Shown in pieces: positions 12,065 to 27,258 of a stretch of 64,000 nucleotides of DNA. The notes beneath the pieces are model-generated. The model had not been told where the DNA came from. It saw only the letters and a program-made list of their open reading frames with translations, and made no database searches. The DNA comes from Whitmania pigra (lineage: Eukaryota > Annelida > Clitellata > Hirudinida > Haemopidae), in assembly GCA_021613335.1 (NCBI GenBank), contig JAJTWR010000032.1:282001-346000 (forward strand), read 5' to 3'. Position 1 is the stretch's first letter, and the number at the start of each line of letters is the position of its first letter. Made by a program: the position numbers and the translations under genes.

Positions 12065-13790
12065 AATATATATTCAACATATTGCAAACTTTCTCACTTC
12101 TTTTCAACATTAAATGAAATTTCTGTCGAATTTGGTTCTGGTTTAGAGTTTTAAAATACAAATTTTGGAGATGGTTATAGGCAGAACTCGATGTTGTCGT
12201 CAACAATATTGGCATTTGAAAGCGTTTTTACTTTCATAGACCATGATTGGTGGCAAGTACCCGGGGGAAATTTGCACCAATTTGTGCCGAAAACGACACA
12301 TTTTATTAGTCTGGACGAACAAATAGTCTTGAGGACGTTCATTTCCTGAGGATGAAACTTACGCCTTAATTTCTATCTATTGTGACACGTTCACATCATG
12401 GCCAAACAACGAATGTGTTAGAAAAATTCTTCCAATTTGAAAATGCAGACGTATGTGAGCTCATTTTGATAAAATGATCCTCATTTATAAATTCTCTATT
12501 TGTAATCGTTTAATAAAGCTTGTTGATTAAAATTAATTCTGAAAAATTTATTATAAAACTTGAAATGTCATGAGAAATAACGGGACCATTCAATACAGGC
12601 ACTTCCAAATACCGAATCATGTATATCCCCAACCTCCACAGCACAACAATGATAGCAGCATCGTTGCAATTTTAAAATAATCAAAATAAATTAAACGACA
12701 CCAAAACTTCCTCCCTCCTCAAAACAGCGCTCAAAGAATCGTCATCTCGTGCTGTTAATTCCATAAAATGTCGAAGATAAATTGAGCAGAAAACCAGAAC
12801 TCGTTGAGAAAAGGTTAAAAGAGGAACTTTCCAACTATTGGACGTTAATTGGCGCTGATATTTTCCGCTCTTCCACTCTATTGCACCGGAAGTTATTTTC
12901 GGATTTTCCAGGATGCTGGCTTTCTTCTTCGTTTTGTTTTTTTTTTAAATGATCGAGCGGGAATTTGTAATAATTTATTTAATAATTTTCTCTAAAATGA
13001 AGCAGTCAAATTATTATGGATTATAAAAATTAAGCTTGCAAAGTTTCTAGTGAATAATTTAAAATATTATGAACGATTATAAAACGATGAACGTTATATA
13101 AATTTAAGTCGAATAAACTCGTTGATTGAAGACATCTCAACTATCGTCCAAGTGACAAACAGCAGATCAACAAGTGATGGCCAAATATGATGCATTATTT
13201 CGACGCCATTGAGATATATTTAAACTCCGATTTTGAAATGGTTTCCGATATTAATGCAGAATTGTATTTATGTCATGTTAATTGATTAATTTATCCTTTC
13301 AGAATGTTGACAAAATAAATGCCACGACTTTATTCAATTGCTGAAATTGTTGAACCTTCCCGCCATCTGCCTCTCTGATTCTTTGTCTTCTGTTGTTTGT
13401 CGCCTATTCAAGTATTCAAATGTCTGAACAAATGTAGTTAACATTTACGATTCAAATATGATTACCATTATAGGTTTTTAATCAATAAATGTGAATAAAA
13501 CGTGAATATTAATTTCTTTGATGTGTTGTTAACAAGTATCACTTGAACATGTCCCCCAATATAGTCGACTGAAGGCCTCAAATGGGCTGATGTAGTTACA
13601 TAATCTCAGTTTGTAATTTAAGCCTAATCAGCTCGTCTAGCTGATAACTTCGGACCGAGAGTAGAGCTAGAAGCTCACAAATGAGCGAACGTTTAAATGG
13701 CTTGAATTATCGTCTGCGTGCAGTCACTAAACATTTTGAAGTTAATATCAAAATGATCGAAATTATTTCGATTCTAAAATAAATAAAAAC
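12065..13790. other. Region downstream of the TLX homeobox exon
   Basis: Non-coding as far as I can read. It should contain the last TLX exon and 3' UTR on the minus strand if that gene is intact, but I could not identify a sequence encoding the conserved post-homeodomain tail. Confidence 0.4.
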
Positions 13791-13796
13791 AAAGTA

Positions 13797-13950
13797 CATT
13801 TAATGACAATATTTTGAATATAATCTTGATATAAATTTAATGACAATATTTTGAATATAATCTTGATATAAATTTAATGACAATATTTTGAATATAATCT
13901 TGATATAAATTTAATGACAATATTTTAAATATAATCTTGATATAAATTTT
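13797..13950. repeat. 37-bp tandem repeat, about 4 copies
   Basis: The unit begins AATTTAATGACAATATTTTG and continues AATATAATCTTGATATA. Copies are nearly identical; the last carries a G-to-A change. It lies just beyond the donor of the TLX homeobox exon, so inside the following intron if the gene is intact. Confidence 0.95.
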
Positions 13951-13964
13951 ATCGTTAAAGTCAC

Positions 13965-15158
13965 CTCCATTTCGTCCTTCTGTTCTGAAACCACGTCTTG
14001 ACCTGAGCGTCAGTCATTTTGAGGACTTTAGCAAGAGAGGTTCTTTCCGTCGATGCCAAATATTTCTGCCTTCTGAATCTCTTTTCCAGCTCCACGATCT
14101 GGAAGCGGGAAAATGAGGTACGCGGTTTCTTTCGCTTAGGAGAAGATCGGTTTTGGTATGGATGACCGACACGTCTTTGAGAGGAAACTGGAATTGAACA
14201 CGATAGTCTTACGCAATGGTCGTTATTAATTTAATCATCTCAGATACTCTTAATGTTATTCAATGATGTTGCTTAACTTGCATTGCATTAATATATCTTG
14301 CTTATATTTTTTAATATCGTCGTTAATAATTGATATTATTGTTGAAGTTTATTAAATAATCGTCGCAATTAGTTAACAACAACTAAGAATAATATAAATT
14401 AGTGGCGTTATGCTTTAAGTTGAGTAATAATATTATAACATAATAGCAATATTAATTATTCAATAAAAAACTATAATAATATATGGAATAATTTAATAGA
14501 CAGTGTAATCAAGTAAATTTGTGATTAATTGTAATAAGAATGATCATCAAAGTTTATTACTTAAGAGTAATTGTGCCATCCTTAATTGACCAAATAGATA
14601 ATCCTTAGCTGTAAACTAAGGCCTTACTTTGAACAATTCCACTTATAAAAACTATTCAAACTTGAACAGAAACCATAAGTCCAAATCATCCTAGTTATGC
14701 AACTAAATCAAATTTAATCAAATAAATAAATGAACATAAACCAAAAGTCCAAATCATCCTAGTTATGCAACTAAATCAAATTTAATCAAACAAATAAATG
14801 AACGGAAACCATCGGCCATGATTTGTCCGTGTAGTAGGGGCACGATCCTACATCCTCTCTGGACGAACTGGGAAGAGGAGCAGAGGGGTGGAGGACAATC
14901 CTGGAAAACTTGAGAGGCCTGAATGAAGCACCTGGCATTTCTCAGAAAGGAATGAGATGGGAGCCCAAGTAACGCTGACCCAGAAATCGTATTTTCCAGG
15001 CTCTGGTATTTCGTAAAAGCCTGAGAAATGTTGACATTTTGGTTGTCTTCATCTTGTTCAGTGTTGCTTTCGATTAGATTTTCTTGTTTTTCTTGCTCCA
15101 CTGGGGTGTTACGGTCAAGTATGTTGGCGATACTGAAAGCCAACGTTGATGAAGACAT
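13965..15158 (-). CDS. TLX: TLX-class (NK-like) homeobox transcription factor, last exon not found
   Basis: Exon 1 (15158-14810) starts [26 protein letters not shown] is an Eh1 motif that recruits Groucho-type co-repressors. Exon 2 (14187-13965) reads [20 protein letters not shown] and QIVELEKRF, then the recognition helix [17 protein letters not shown]. Threonine at homeodomain position 47 (DAQVKTWF) and the YQN-x4-KRKKPRTSF lead-in are diagnostic of TLX/Hox11 proteins. The exon ends inside the homeodomain C-terminus at a GTGACT donor. The joining phase (1) is consistent if exon 1 ends at 14810, although that donor (GTTTCC) is weak. The upstream in-frame ATG at 15305 is less likely to be the start. 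Family role: nuclear DNA-binding regulator of neuronal identity. Confidence 0.85.
14664..14810. repeat. 68-bp tandem duplication at the TLX exon 1 donor
   Basis: Units start at 14664 and 14732, and the first bases of a third start at 14800. Each begins GAAC-x-(G/T)AAACCA and contains AGTCCAAATCATCCTAGTTA. The third start coincides with the proposed splice donor of TLX exon 1, so the duplication copies donor-like sequence into the intron. Confidence 0.85.
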
Positions 15159-16727
15159 TTTCACTCGGTAGGATTTGAACCTGCCAGTTGAAGCTGCTTT
15201 AAAAATTGGAATTCTTTCTGTGTGATTGAAAGTTATTAGAAGGTTTGCGTTTTTGCGAGAGTTAGGAAGTTGCGTCAATTCAAACTGATTATTTCTCGAA
15301 TTCAATGGAATTTAAATAACTTAGGCTACAATATTTCAGTGTTAATTTTAATTTGTTTATAATGACATTTCAATCCTAATGGGATTACATCTGACAAAAT
15401 TATTTGAATTTTTATACTTAAGAGAATGTGGAATAATCATATCACTCGTGCTAAGTTAATTCCTTCTGAGAAGGTGATGAAGATGAATTCAGTTCCGCTC
15501 CAAACTACGCCTTTTATGCGACACGAGATTTGGCTTGTTGCAGCCATGAGACGTCCATCAGGAATGCAAATAATAGCTCCCGGAAAAGTAATAAGCGATT
15601 CAGATAGTAAACGGTCATTACTACTGAGTATACCTTCATAACGTTGATCTTAAAAGGTGATAAGTATTAGTTTTATGTATCAGAGTTTAATAATTAAATA
15701 TTCAATATATTTTAAATAGAGTAGTTGTAATTATAAACTGCATCGTATTAATTTATTCTGTGCGTTTATTTATTTAAGCTCATTTGTGTAAGTTAATTCA
15801 GTCTAGGCAATGATTTGATTAAAGCAAGATGCTTAAGCAATTATCATTGTCGTTGCGAGAGTAGCGTTCTCAACATCTTTTATACTTGACTTCCATTAGA
15901 CGCCTATACGTATCACGTTATGCGATATTTAATAAATTGTTAACGATTAAAAATGTGTTTACAATAATTGAATTTTTTTTATTGTGTAAGTTCACGTTAT
16001 CATATCCTTTTATTATTAATTTTAAATTTATAATTTTATGTACAACTGTCAGTTGCGCTGAAATTTTTATTTAAAAATTATCATTGCCAGAATTAATGTT
16101 TTAACTAGATTGTTGTAGCAGACATCAAACTGTCTTCCCGGTGAATGACTCCGCATTATTTTAACTTTGAAGGAGTACAAGGTATCACACCAATCCTTAA
16201 AGAGGTTCGTGCTACACTTCACAGAGTGACAAATGGCAATTTACTCAGGTGGCAAAGTGCCAAACAATTAACGGCAAAACTTGCAGGCTTCAAAACGCCT
16301 GCTTTGCCAGGTCTAAAACGACTTCATAAATTTTGCTCTTGCGGCTTTTAAATTTCAAAGACTATTTTTTAGATAAAGGTAAACTTGTCGTTAGCTTAAC
16401 GTTAAACATGCCCACTTTGAGTGAATCTTGCTAAAATGTTTATCAAAAGTGATAATGATCAAATGAGCTACCTGTGGTCAATCGTATGACTTTATTAAAA
16501 ATGGATTCTCTTATAATGTGTTCAAAGTATTAAGTTCAGTTTTCATAAAAATATTTGCGCAATATACTTTATAGACTTCAAAAAAAGTGAAATTAACTTT
16601 TTTTTTCATTAAAAGCTATTTCTTGCAGTAGTCTTCAATCGAATATATCAAATACCAAATTGAAATTTTGCCTCGATTTCTCAACACATTAAAACATGTT
16701 TTCTTAACTTTACCCTATCAAAATAAT
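15159..16727. other. Intergenic region between TLX and DYNC2I2
   Basis: It should hold the TLX promoter (both flanking genes run on the minus strand). A minus-strand open stretch at 15640-15436 (ITFPGAIICIPDGRLMAATS within it) and a plus-strand ORF at 16145-16351 are open but match nothing I know. The rest is AT-rich non-coding DNA. Confidence 0.4.
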
Positions 16728-20309
<3,582 letters not shown>

Positions 20310-22712
20310 GTCGTTGGTTGCATCAAATATGTTTGTCGTTAGATGTTGTCATAGTAACTTGTCTCGAAATAAAGCTGCAAAGCAATATTAGTCTTTGTAA
20401 AAGTAATTCTGATTATATATTAACGTTAGTTAGTTAATTTTGGTTTATATTTAGATTTTTATTTTATTTTGTTTAAAATTATTATTGTCGATAACGTGGT
20501 TGGAGAATTGATGAACAAAAGCCAACAAGCAACGACTTTCCTTTTGCATTTCATTCAATTTTAAATTTTCTGGTAATTTCATAAAGTAGCAGCTCAACAA
20601 GACTGTTTGATAATAATCCAAATAACCTACCAGCAGAATCCTCTATTCCCGTATTTTAAGACTGTAAACATTATTTTCAATATATCTTCTCTGTCCTATG
20701 GAAAATAATAATTCAAATACGCATAAATATCCAAATAAAGAAAATATATGACTCTCTCAAAATGTAATTCAATCCTCTTTACAACACCATGGACGTAATT
20801 TGTCTCTCCCTGATTTTAGACTATTCGCAAAAAAGGTCATCTCCTGTTTTACGAGGGTTTGCTCCCTCTGAATTTTGGCTAGAATCAAAAAAGGTCGTTT
20901 TCTCAAGTTGTGCAAGCGTTTGCCCCCTTAGAAAAACCTGAAATGACGTCCCTGTACGACTGAGACTTAAAGCCACTAATATCTGTGAAAAAAAGTGATG
21001 TGCTGTAATTTGACTTACAATTTTTTTAAAGAAATTAGTGAATTATTAATAACATTATTTTAGAATAAATATATAATGATTTCAATAGCACCCATTGCTA
21101 TTCAGTTACATGTTGGATTAAGTTTATGGATGTCTTCACTTTCTTAAATATCTCCCTTTTTTTTTACAAAGTCTTTGAAGATGTTTTCAAATTTTCTCAT
21201 TAAATAACTTTTAACTAATACTTGTGTAGTTATGGGATCTACACGTGCTTCTTATAGAACCTCCAGGCATGCATTATCCCTATTTCTATTGTGTGTTGGG
21301 ACAAACAACAGTTAGTTCGGGGTGACAGTGTTTGTAGTTGCTAATGAAACAAGTGCTGAGATACATGAAGCATTGAGTATCATTAAACAATTCTATCTTT
21401 TTTGGAACTCCCACTGAATTATAGATAAATCTGAGGCTTAAAGGAGTGCAGTGAGGCAATTTATGAGTTATTCAAATATTGATGAAATATCACCTAGAAT
21501 TTGTTTATAAATTTATATGGTTTATGGAAGCATATGTGTTGATTTTGGGTTTAAAAAGTAACAATTGTATTAGGCTGCTTTCTGTATTTGTGCATGTTCC
21601 ATCGCTCACTGTCATGGAACCGATGAATTTCTAAATATAAGAAAGATGCTTCAAGACAAATAATGGTTTATCAGCTATTTCTGAATGTAAGTAGCTTTGT
21701 AGCATTATAGCTCCTCTCTTTGCGACTCTTCCCACTTCCGGGACAGATATTAGGGGCCGTCAACATACATTATGAAAATTTTAACTTTGACAATAACCTT
21801 GGAAATCTTGAATCGTACACAAACACAGTGAGCTAAGAATAAAAACTAGTTCAGCTGGGTGACAATTACCAAAACCAGGAGGTTTAAACTATGGACGAGT
21901 TTTTATTAAAAATCGAGTAGTGTTTTACCAAAATTATTTGAATATTATTGAAATATTAAAACGAAATGCATGCTTAATTATTAAGCAAATTTTATTAAAA
22001 ATGGAAACGTTTTGAATATTCATATTCGTTCGTTTATCGATGTTCCAATCAAGCACCGAAAACGCTCGGTGAATCGGTATATTTTGCGGATTCATAAATA
22101 TGTAAAACAATAATAAATTTTATTTTTTTGGATAAATATTTTCAGAAAACTATATAAAAACTAATATCAAATGTTATCTATTTTGTTACAGTATTGTAAT
22201 TTTAAAATAAATAAGTTTGCAAATTCAAGAAAAAAAATAATTAAAAAAAATTCATCCTATTTGAAAACTTTATGTAATGGCCATATTGGCGCTTTGTTAT
22301 TATTTATTAGGCTTCACACGTACATTATACAAAAGAACGGTTAAAGTCATTACATTTGGATGTAAAACTGCTTTTGTTTTGGGATATTCGGTCGCTGCTA
22401 CCTTATTTTTCTGAAAGGCGATAATTCCACCGAATTTGTTAACGGATTGCATTCGTTCAAATCGACCAATTGATCCATACCATGGTAACTACATGCGTAT
22501 TTTCATAATGTCCACCTGACAATAAAAATTATTGAGACAAGCACATTTTTTGGGTTTAGGAAATGAGTGCAGTATTTCATAATTCTAGAGAACAGCTTAA
22601 TCGATAAGTTAAAAGTCAGATGAAAACAGTTCAGTCATAAAATTAAAGTTTAAAAATTTAATAATTTTATTGACTCTAATGTTTAACAAGAGGCTATCGC
22701 ATTGGTTTTTAG
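20310..22712. other. Intergenic region between DYNC2I2 and the THAP gene
   Basis: The two genes diverge from here. Apart from a possible MITE at 20787-20955 I see only AT-rich non-coding DNA. The first exon and promoter of the THAP gene should lie somewhere in this stretch, but I could not identify them. Confidence 0.4.
20787..20955. mobile_element. Possible MITE-like element
   Basis: The ends CCATGGACGTAATTT and, inverted, ACAGGGACGTCATTT resemble short terminal inverted repeats. The interior contains two diverged direct units, each with CAAAAAAGGTC followed by (G/A)AGGGTTTGC or AGCGTTTGC. No coding capacity and no clean target duplication. Confidence 0.3.
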
Positions 22713-25700
22713 GACGTGGTCAAGCAGACGCCTAGTTCGGCAGCTTCGAGTTATCGAACAAGGTCCAGCCTCGGTATCAGACCTAAAAAGAGGCAATCGT
22801 ACGGAGACTTTATTGAACTCCCAGTAAACCAATGTTTCTTTTAAGCTTTTCTCATGTTTTATCATTTAGTGACACAAAGACCGACTTGTTTAAGGTTAAG
22901 AAGCGAATATCAACGAACACCTCAGTGGCAAACCCCCAGAAGAAAGATGAGAAGAAAACAGTTGACCCTGGTGGGTAAAATTTTTGGAGAAAATCTGCCA
23001 TTGAAATTTATTAGTATTTCTCAAATTCATTGAGATGTTAAGACATTTATCTCTTTATTTTGTATACTTTATTTATTACTTTTGCATTACAAGGTTTTTT
23101 TTTATTAGCACCTTCAATTGGTGATTCGGAACATAAGGAAGAGTCCAGGTAACGATGAGCTACTTTGATAAATTTTAATTGACGAACTCTTGCTGGTCTC
23201 AGAAAGCTCTGCTGAAGATTTTTATGAGAAGCTAATGTCGTGTTTTGTCAGTGCCATGACTCTTAAAGACTGCTTTGTCCAACTGGAAAGGCTGCCGTTG
23301 AGTTCAAAAGTCGAGACCCCAGACACCCCATCAACAACTGTCCCTGTTCACAAGGTTAAATACTTATTTAATTTAAATTTTAGTAATTGGAGCAATTTTT
23401 TCTGTAACTATTTGAAGGAATAGTTATATTATTATAGTATATGCTTTTATGAGATTATTAAGTTATATTATTTTGTGGAGTTTTATGTTAGCGATGCATC
23501 TCATGATGATCAGTCTTGGTTAATAACCGGGCATCAATTGGTACAACAATATGGACTGTAACTTCCCAATGATTTGTGATGAACTTCTTTTCGCTGTAGG
23601 AGGCTCTGGTCAAGAAGTCAGTGGCTAAGAAGTGCTCATTTCCTGGCTGTTCCAACACAACCCAGGAGGAATTCTATGAGTGAGTTTAAGCATTTATAAT
23701 TTTAACAATATTTAGTAAGCATTTATAATTTTAACAATATTTAGTAAGCATTTATAATTTTAACAATATTTAGTAAGCATTTATAATTTTAACAATATTT
23801 AGTAAGCATTTATAATTTTAACAATATTTAGTAAGCATTTATAATTTTAACAATATTTATTAAGCATTTATAATTTTAACAATATTTAGTAAGCATTTAT
23901 AATTTTAACAATATTTAGTAAGCATTTATAATTTTAACATTATTTAGTAAGCTAAACCATGCCTTGAGAAAAGTCCTTGAAAAACTTCTTTACGGTCAAC
24001 AATATAACTGACGATTGTTGATAATAGGTTTAATAATTCTCAAATAATAATTCACAAATAATTAAATCATTTTCCCAATGAATTTGCAAATGGTGCTTGA
24101 ATGACCAGGCTGTTAAACTGGGTATCATTCATTTAGTGGCTGATTATAAATATAGGTCAAGAATGATCCAAATAATATCCAAATAGGCTCTAACCAAATG
24201 AATAAGAGTTTGCTGATAATTGATTTCAGGATGCCAAAAGATTCAGAGACGAAGGAGAAGTGGTTGAAACAGCTGAAGAAAAAGCACGTTCCAGGAATAG
24301 TGGTTTGTTCCAAGCATTTCGAAGCCACTGATTTTATCGAGTCTTCGAACCAAGGAAAGCCAGCTCTTAAGGACGACGCTGTGCCAAAGAAAGTGGTACA
24401 GGTACATTGGTCAATCGAGGAAACATGGAAACGTTAACTTGTTATCTTATAGTATTACTGTTTATGATATGTTAATGGATACCATACTTAGACATGATAA
24501 TGAATGTTGCAGCCTATAATTGAATTGGATTAACAGTATAACATTGTAATAAACTGATAAATATTCAGTTGAATGCAAACAAGTCCAGTAGCATGCAGGA
24601 TGCCATCACTGAGTTGCTCACTAAGAAGCTCATCACTGAAGACAACTACAAACTCTTGGAGCCATTCAAAGGTGCTAATATAACAATATATTAACTTGTA
24701 TTAATAAATAGTATAAAACAATATTGATTTAATCAACTTGATTGTATCTATCGTAATATCCAAAACTATTGCAACTGGTTATTTTGTCTTTATGGCCAAA
24801 GTGGGATTATAATCAGAGTTATTTTTATTACAATGCTTATGCCATATTCATAAAATATATAATATTCATAAAATGTATAATATTCATAAAATTTATACTA
24901 TTCATAAAATATATAATATTCATAAAATATATAATATTCATAAAATATATAATATTCATAAAATATATAATATTCGTATAACTCGAACCGATTCAGATTT
25001 AACCTACACGGACATTGAGCTCAGAGAAAAAGGCAGCAACAAGGACAGGGTTGAGTCCTTCATAGAGGCACTTCGCTCGTGCTCCGAAGAGGCACGGAAC
25101 CACTTCAAGGAGACGATTCCCGACATCGCGGCACCCACGTGCAGTTCTGGGTAGGAAGAGATATATTAGCAATAAAAACATATTTTGGCTATGGAGTTTG
25201 AAACTATTTTCAAATTAGTGTATTTAAATATAAGTTATGATCTGGCCATCATTTGTTACCTGATGCTGCCCATGGTAACAAAAATAATAAGTATTAAGCA
25301 TAAACAAGCATATTGATATTTAAACTGCTACCTTATGTATTACATTATTACATTTACTGATTAAATTCAATAAAATCACATGCATTCATATTTGCTATCA
25401 ATGGATACCATTAATAGATTAATATTTATTTATTAGATTAATAAATACTTTAAAATATTATTAAAACCAAGCCTCAACATTTGATAATTATCAGATAACG
25501 ATAATTTTTTTTTGCAGTACTCCTAGTTACAGAGCCATCATTCATGATCTTTTCCCCGACATCGAAGACAAGCAATCCGTCAATACCTCGACTGATCTTG
25601 TTGACATCCTGATCAGAAGGAAGCTTGTCCTCGAGGGAGTCAAAACCCTTGTCGAAGGCTCAGCATGCGAGTGCTCTGATGTTTTCGTTGTATAGGATTA

Positions 25701-26783
25701 ATTATTAATTTATTAATAATTCGATGCTTCACATTTGTTTGAATGCTTGCTTAGTTGGCGTCATCATCATTTTCATCCAATAATGCAACTGGTTTTTACA
25801 ACTTATCGAGCAGAACAGTAAATAAAGGCTACGTAAAGCTCGATCGTTATATAATCACATGACCGCATTCCCCTTAAATGAGAGGGAATTATCATTGGAT
25901 GTTGGTTTATATAAATTTGATTTTAGCTTTTTCTATTATTTTGTACCTGCATGTTTTTTTTCCTACTCGTCATTCTTTAAAGGAAATCTGGAAATAAATA
26001 TTTTAATGTGTTTGTGCTTGAAGTCAATATTGTAATTTAACACTGTAATATTGTAATTTAACACTGTAATATTGTAATGTAACATTGTACTGCTATAATG
26101 TAACTCTTTATAATATCTGCAATGGTTGGATGTTAAGTTAGTTATTATCATCCTTGATTCACGCAGGCTTCCAACTTTCCTGTCTAGAGAGTAACACGGA
26201 CGATTCTGATCTGAAGCAGAAGATTGACAAGTTCTCCAAGGTTGTCTTTCTCAACTCACCACAAACTTACAACAGGATCAGAGAGCCCTTGCACCTCCCC
26301 GCTGTTTTGTAAGCTGCTTGTGCTTAGTAATAATATCAGTAATAATAAACATTAGACAGTTATTAATTTATTAATAGTAAAAATAATTATAATAATACCA
26401 TTAGAAAATGTTGTGAATTTTCTTCTTTTTATGATGAACATTCAACTTTTTTCAGGTCCCTCTTTCCATCTCTTAATTCCTCTGAAAGTAGGTGTCATGT
26501 TTCATTCCAATTAGTCTTTACAAAATGCCGACAAATTAGTAGTCAATCCATTTTATTTATTTATTTATTTATAATTAACAATTATTTATTAAATAATTTT
26601 TTAGAAGAAGTTCAGCTGGAATCTCTGACGTTGGGACAGCTTTTGAACGAGGCCTCGAGGATGAATACGATGCCCGAGGAATCGATTAGGAGCCTCATTC
26701 CTTTTGGAGGTGTATAATGCTCTTCTGGCTTTTGTTTTGGTGTCCTTCCAAGCTGATGCTTACTTGTTTATTAGATTATGTAC

Positions 26784-26831
<48 letters not shown>

Positions 26832-27148
26832 TATTATTATGTGCAAGTGGTTTGTGTCTTCTAAATTTAAAAAAACCCTCTTTTAGGTTGCCAGTTATGT
26901 CCGTACTCCAGCACCACGGTGAGCATGTACAAACATGTCATCTCCTCGATATTCTTCAATGCACCCATGTTCTTCAAATTTCTTGCCGAGTATTTACCTT
27001 TGCCAAGCATTCTACTCTTTGCAAAGTGAGTTGGATGACTCAATATAATAAGTTATGTCATTTGCACGGCCCTTATGCGTTTTTCTTTTTAAATTTTAGG
27101 TCTCCGCTCAGCAAGGAATGTGATTCAACCGGTATGCAGATTGTTTGA
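22713..27148 (+). CDS. THAP-domain protein with three CARD-like death-fold repeats (first exon not found)
   Basis: Exons: 22713-22823, 22880-22970, 23109-23148, 23207-23354, 23600-23679, 24230-24401, 24569-24671, 24997-25150, 25518-25657, 26167-26308, 26456-26487, 26608-26709, 26887-27025, 27100-27148; 500 codons plus stop in frame. The THAP zinc finger spans exons 5-6: CSFPGCSN, FYEMPKDSETKEKWLKQL, VCSKHFEATDF and ALKDDAVPK, giving the C-x4-C...C-x2-H metal set and the AVPK-type end. It should bind DNA. Three helical repeats follow: QDAITELLTKKLITEDNYKL with DRVESFIEALRSCSEEARN; TDLVDILIRRKLVLEGVKTL with KQKIDKFSKVVFLN; LTLGQLLNEASRMNTMPEES with MYKHVISSIFFNAPMFFKFL. They look like CARD or DED death folds. 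Each is split by a phase-1 intron at the same point; the second needs a GC donor (25658). The exon 1-2 junction is uncertain. A nuclear regulator linked to death-fold signalling is my inference. Confidence 0.75.
23687..23951. repeat. 29-bp tandem repeat, 9 copies, in a THAP-gene intron
   Basis: The unit AAGCATTTATAATTTTAACA followed by ATATTTAGT repeats nine times, nearly perfectly, starting a few bases after the donor of the first THAP-encoding exon. There are no spacers, so it is a minisatellite and not a CRISPR array. Confidence 0.97.
24844..24975. repeat. 18-bp tandem repeat, about 7 copies, in a THAP-gene intron
   Basis: The unit ATTCATAAAATATATAAT repeats with a few substitutions. The array ends about 20 bp before the acceptor of the second half of death-fold repeat 1. 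Confidence 0.95.
26038..26103. repeat. 19-bp tandem repeat, about 3 copies, in a THAP-gene intron
   Basis: The unit AATATTGTAATTTAACACTG recurs from about 26038 with increasing divergence. It lies in the intron that splits death-fold repeat 2. Confidence 0.8.
26779..26840. repeat. (ATT)n microsatellite in a THAP-gene intron
   Basis: About 60 bp of ATT triplets in the intron that splits death-fold repeat 3. Confidence 0.95.
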
Positions 27149-27204
27149 TTTCTAACCCCATAACTCCCGCATCTATTTATTAATAGTATGCCCTGTAAAA
27201 GCAT

Positions 27205-27227
27205 AATAAACCACATATTTATATAAT
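27205..27227 (+). promoter_or_regulatory. THAP-gene poly(A) signal overlapping the sHSP core promoter
   Basis: An AATAAA at 27205-27210 follows the THAP-gene stop by 56 nt. A TATA-like TATTTATATAAT at 27216-27227 precedes the sHSP start codon by about 31 nt. No AG dinucleotide lies between 27212 and the ATG, which argues against trans-splicing and for an independent sHSP promoter with a very short leader. Confidence 0.35.
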
Positions 27228-27258
27228 GCTAAACGTCTAAATAAACATAACCAATAAA

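Noticed and set aside
23687..23951. CRISPR-like regular repeat
   Set aside because: The 29-bp units are directly adjacent with no unique spacers, and the locus is a eukaryotic intron.
24125..24437. Minus-strand ORF opposite the THAP exon
   Set aside because: The plus-strand frame carries the full THAP motif set with matched splice sites.
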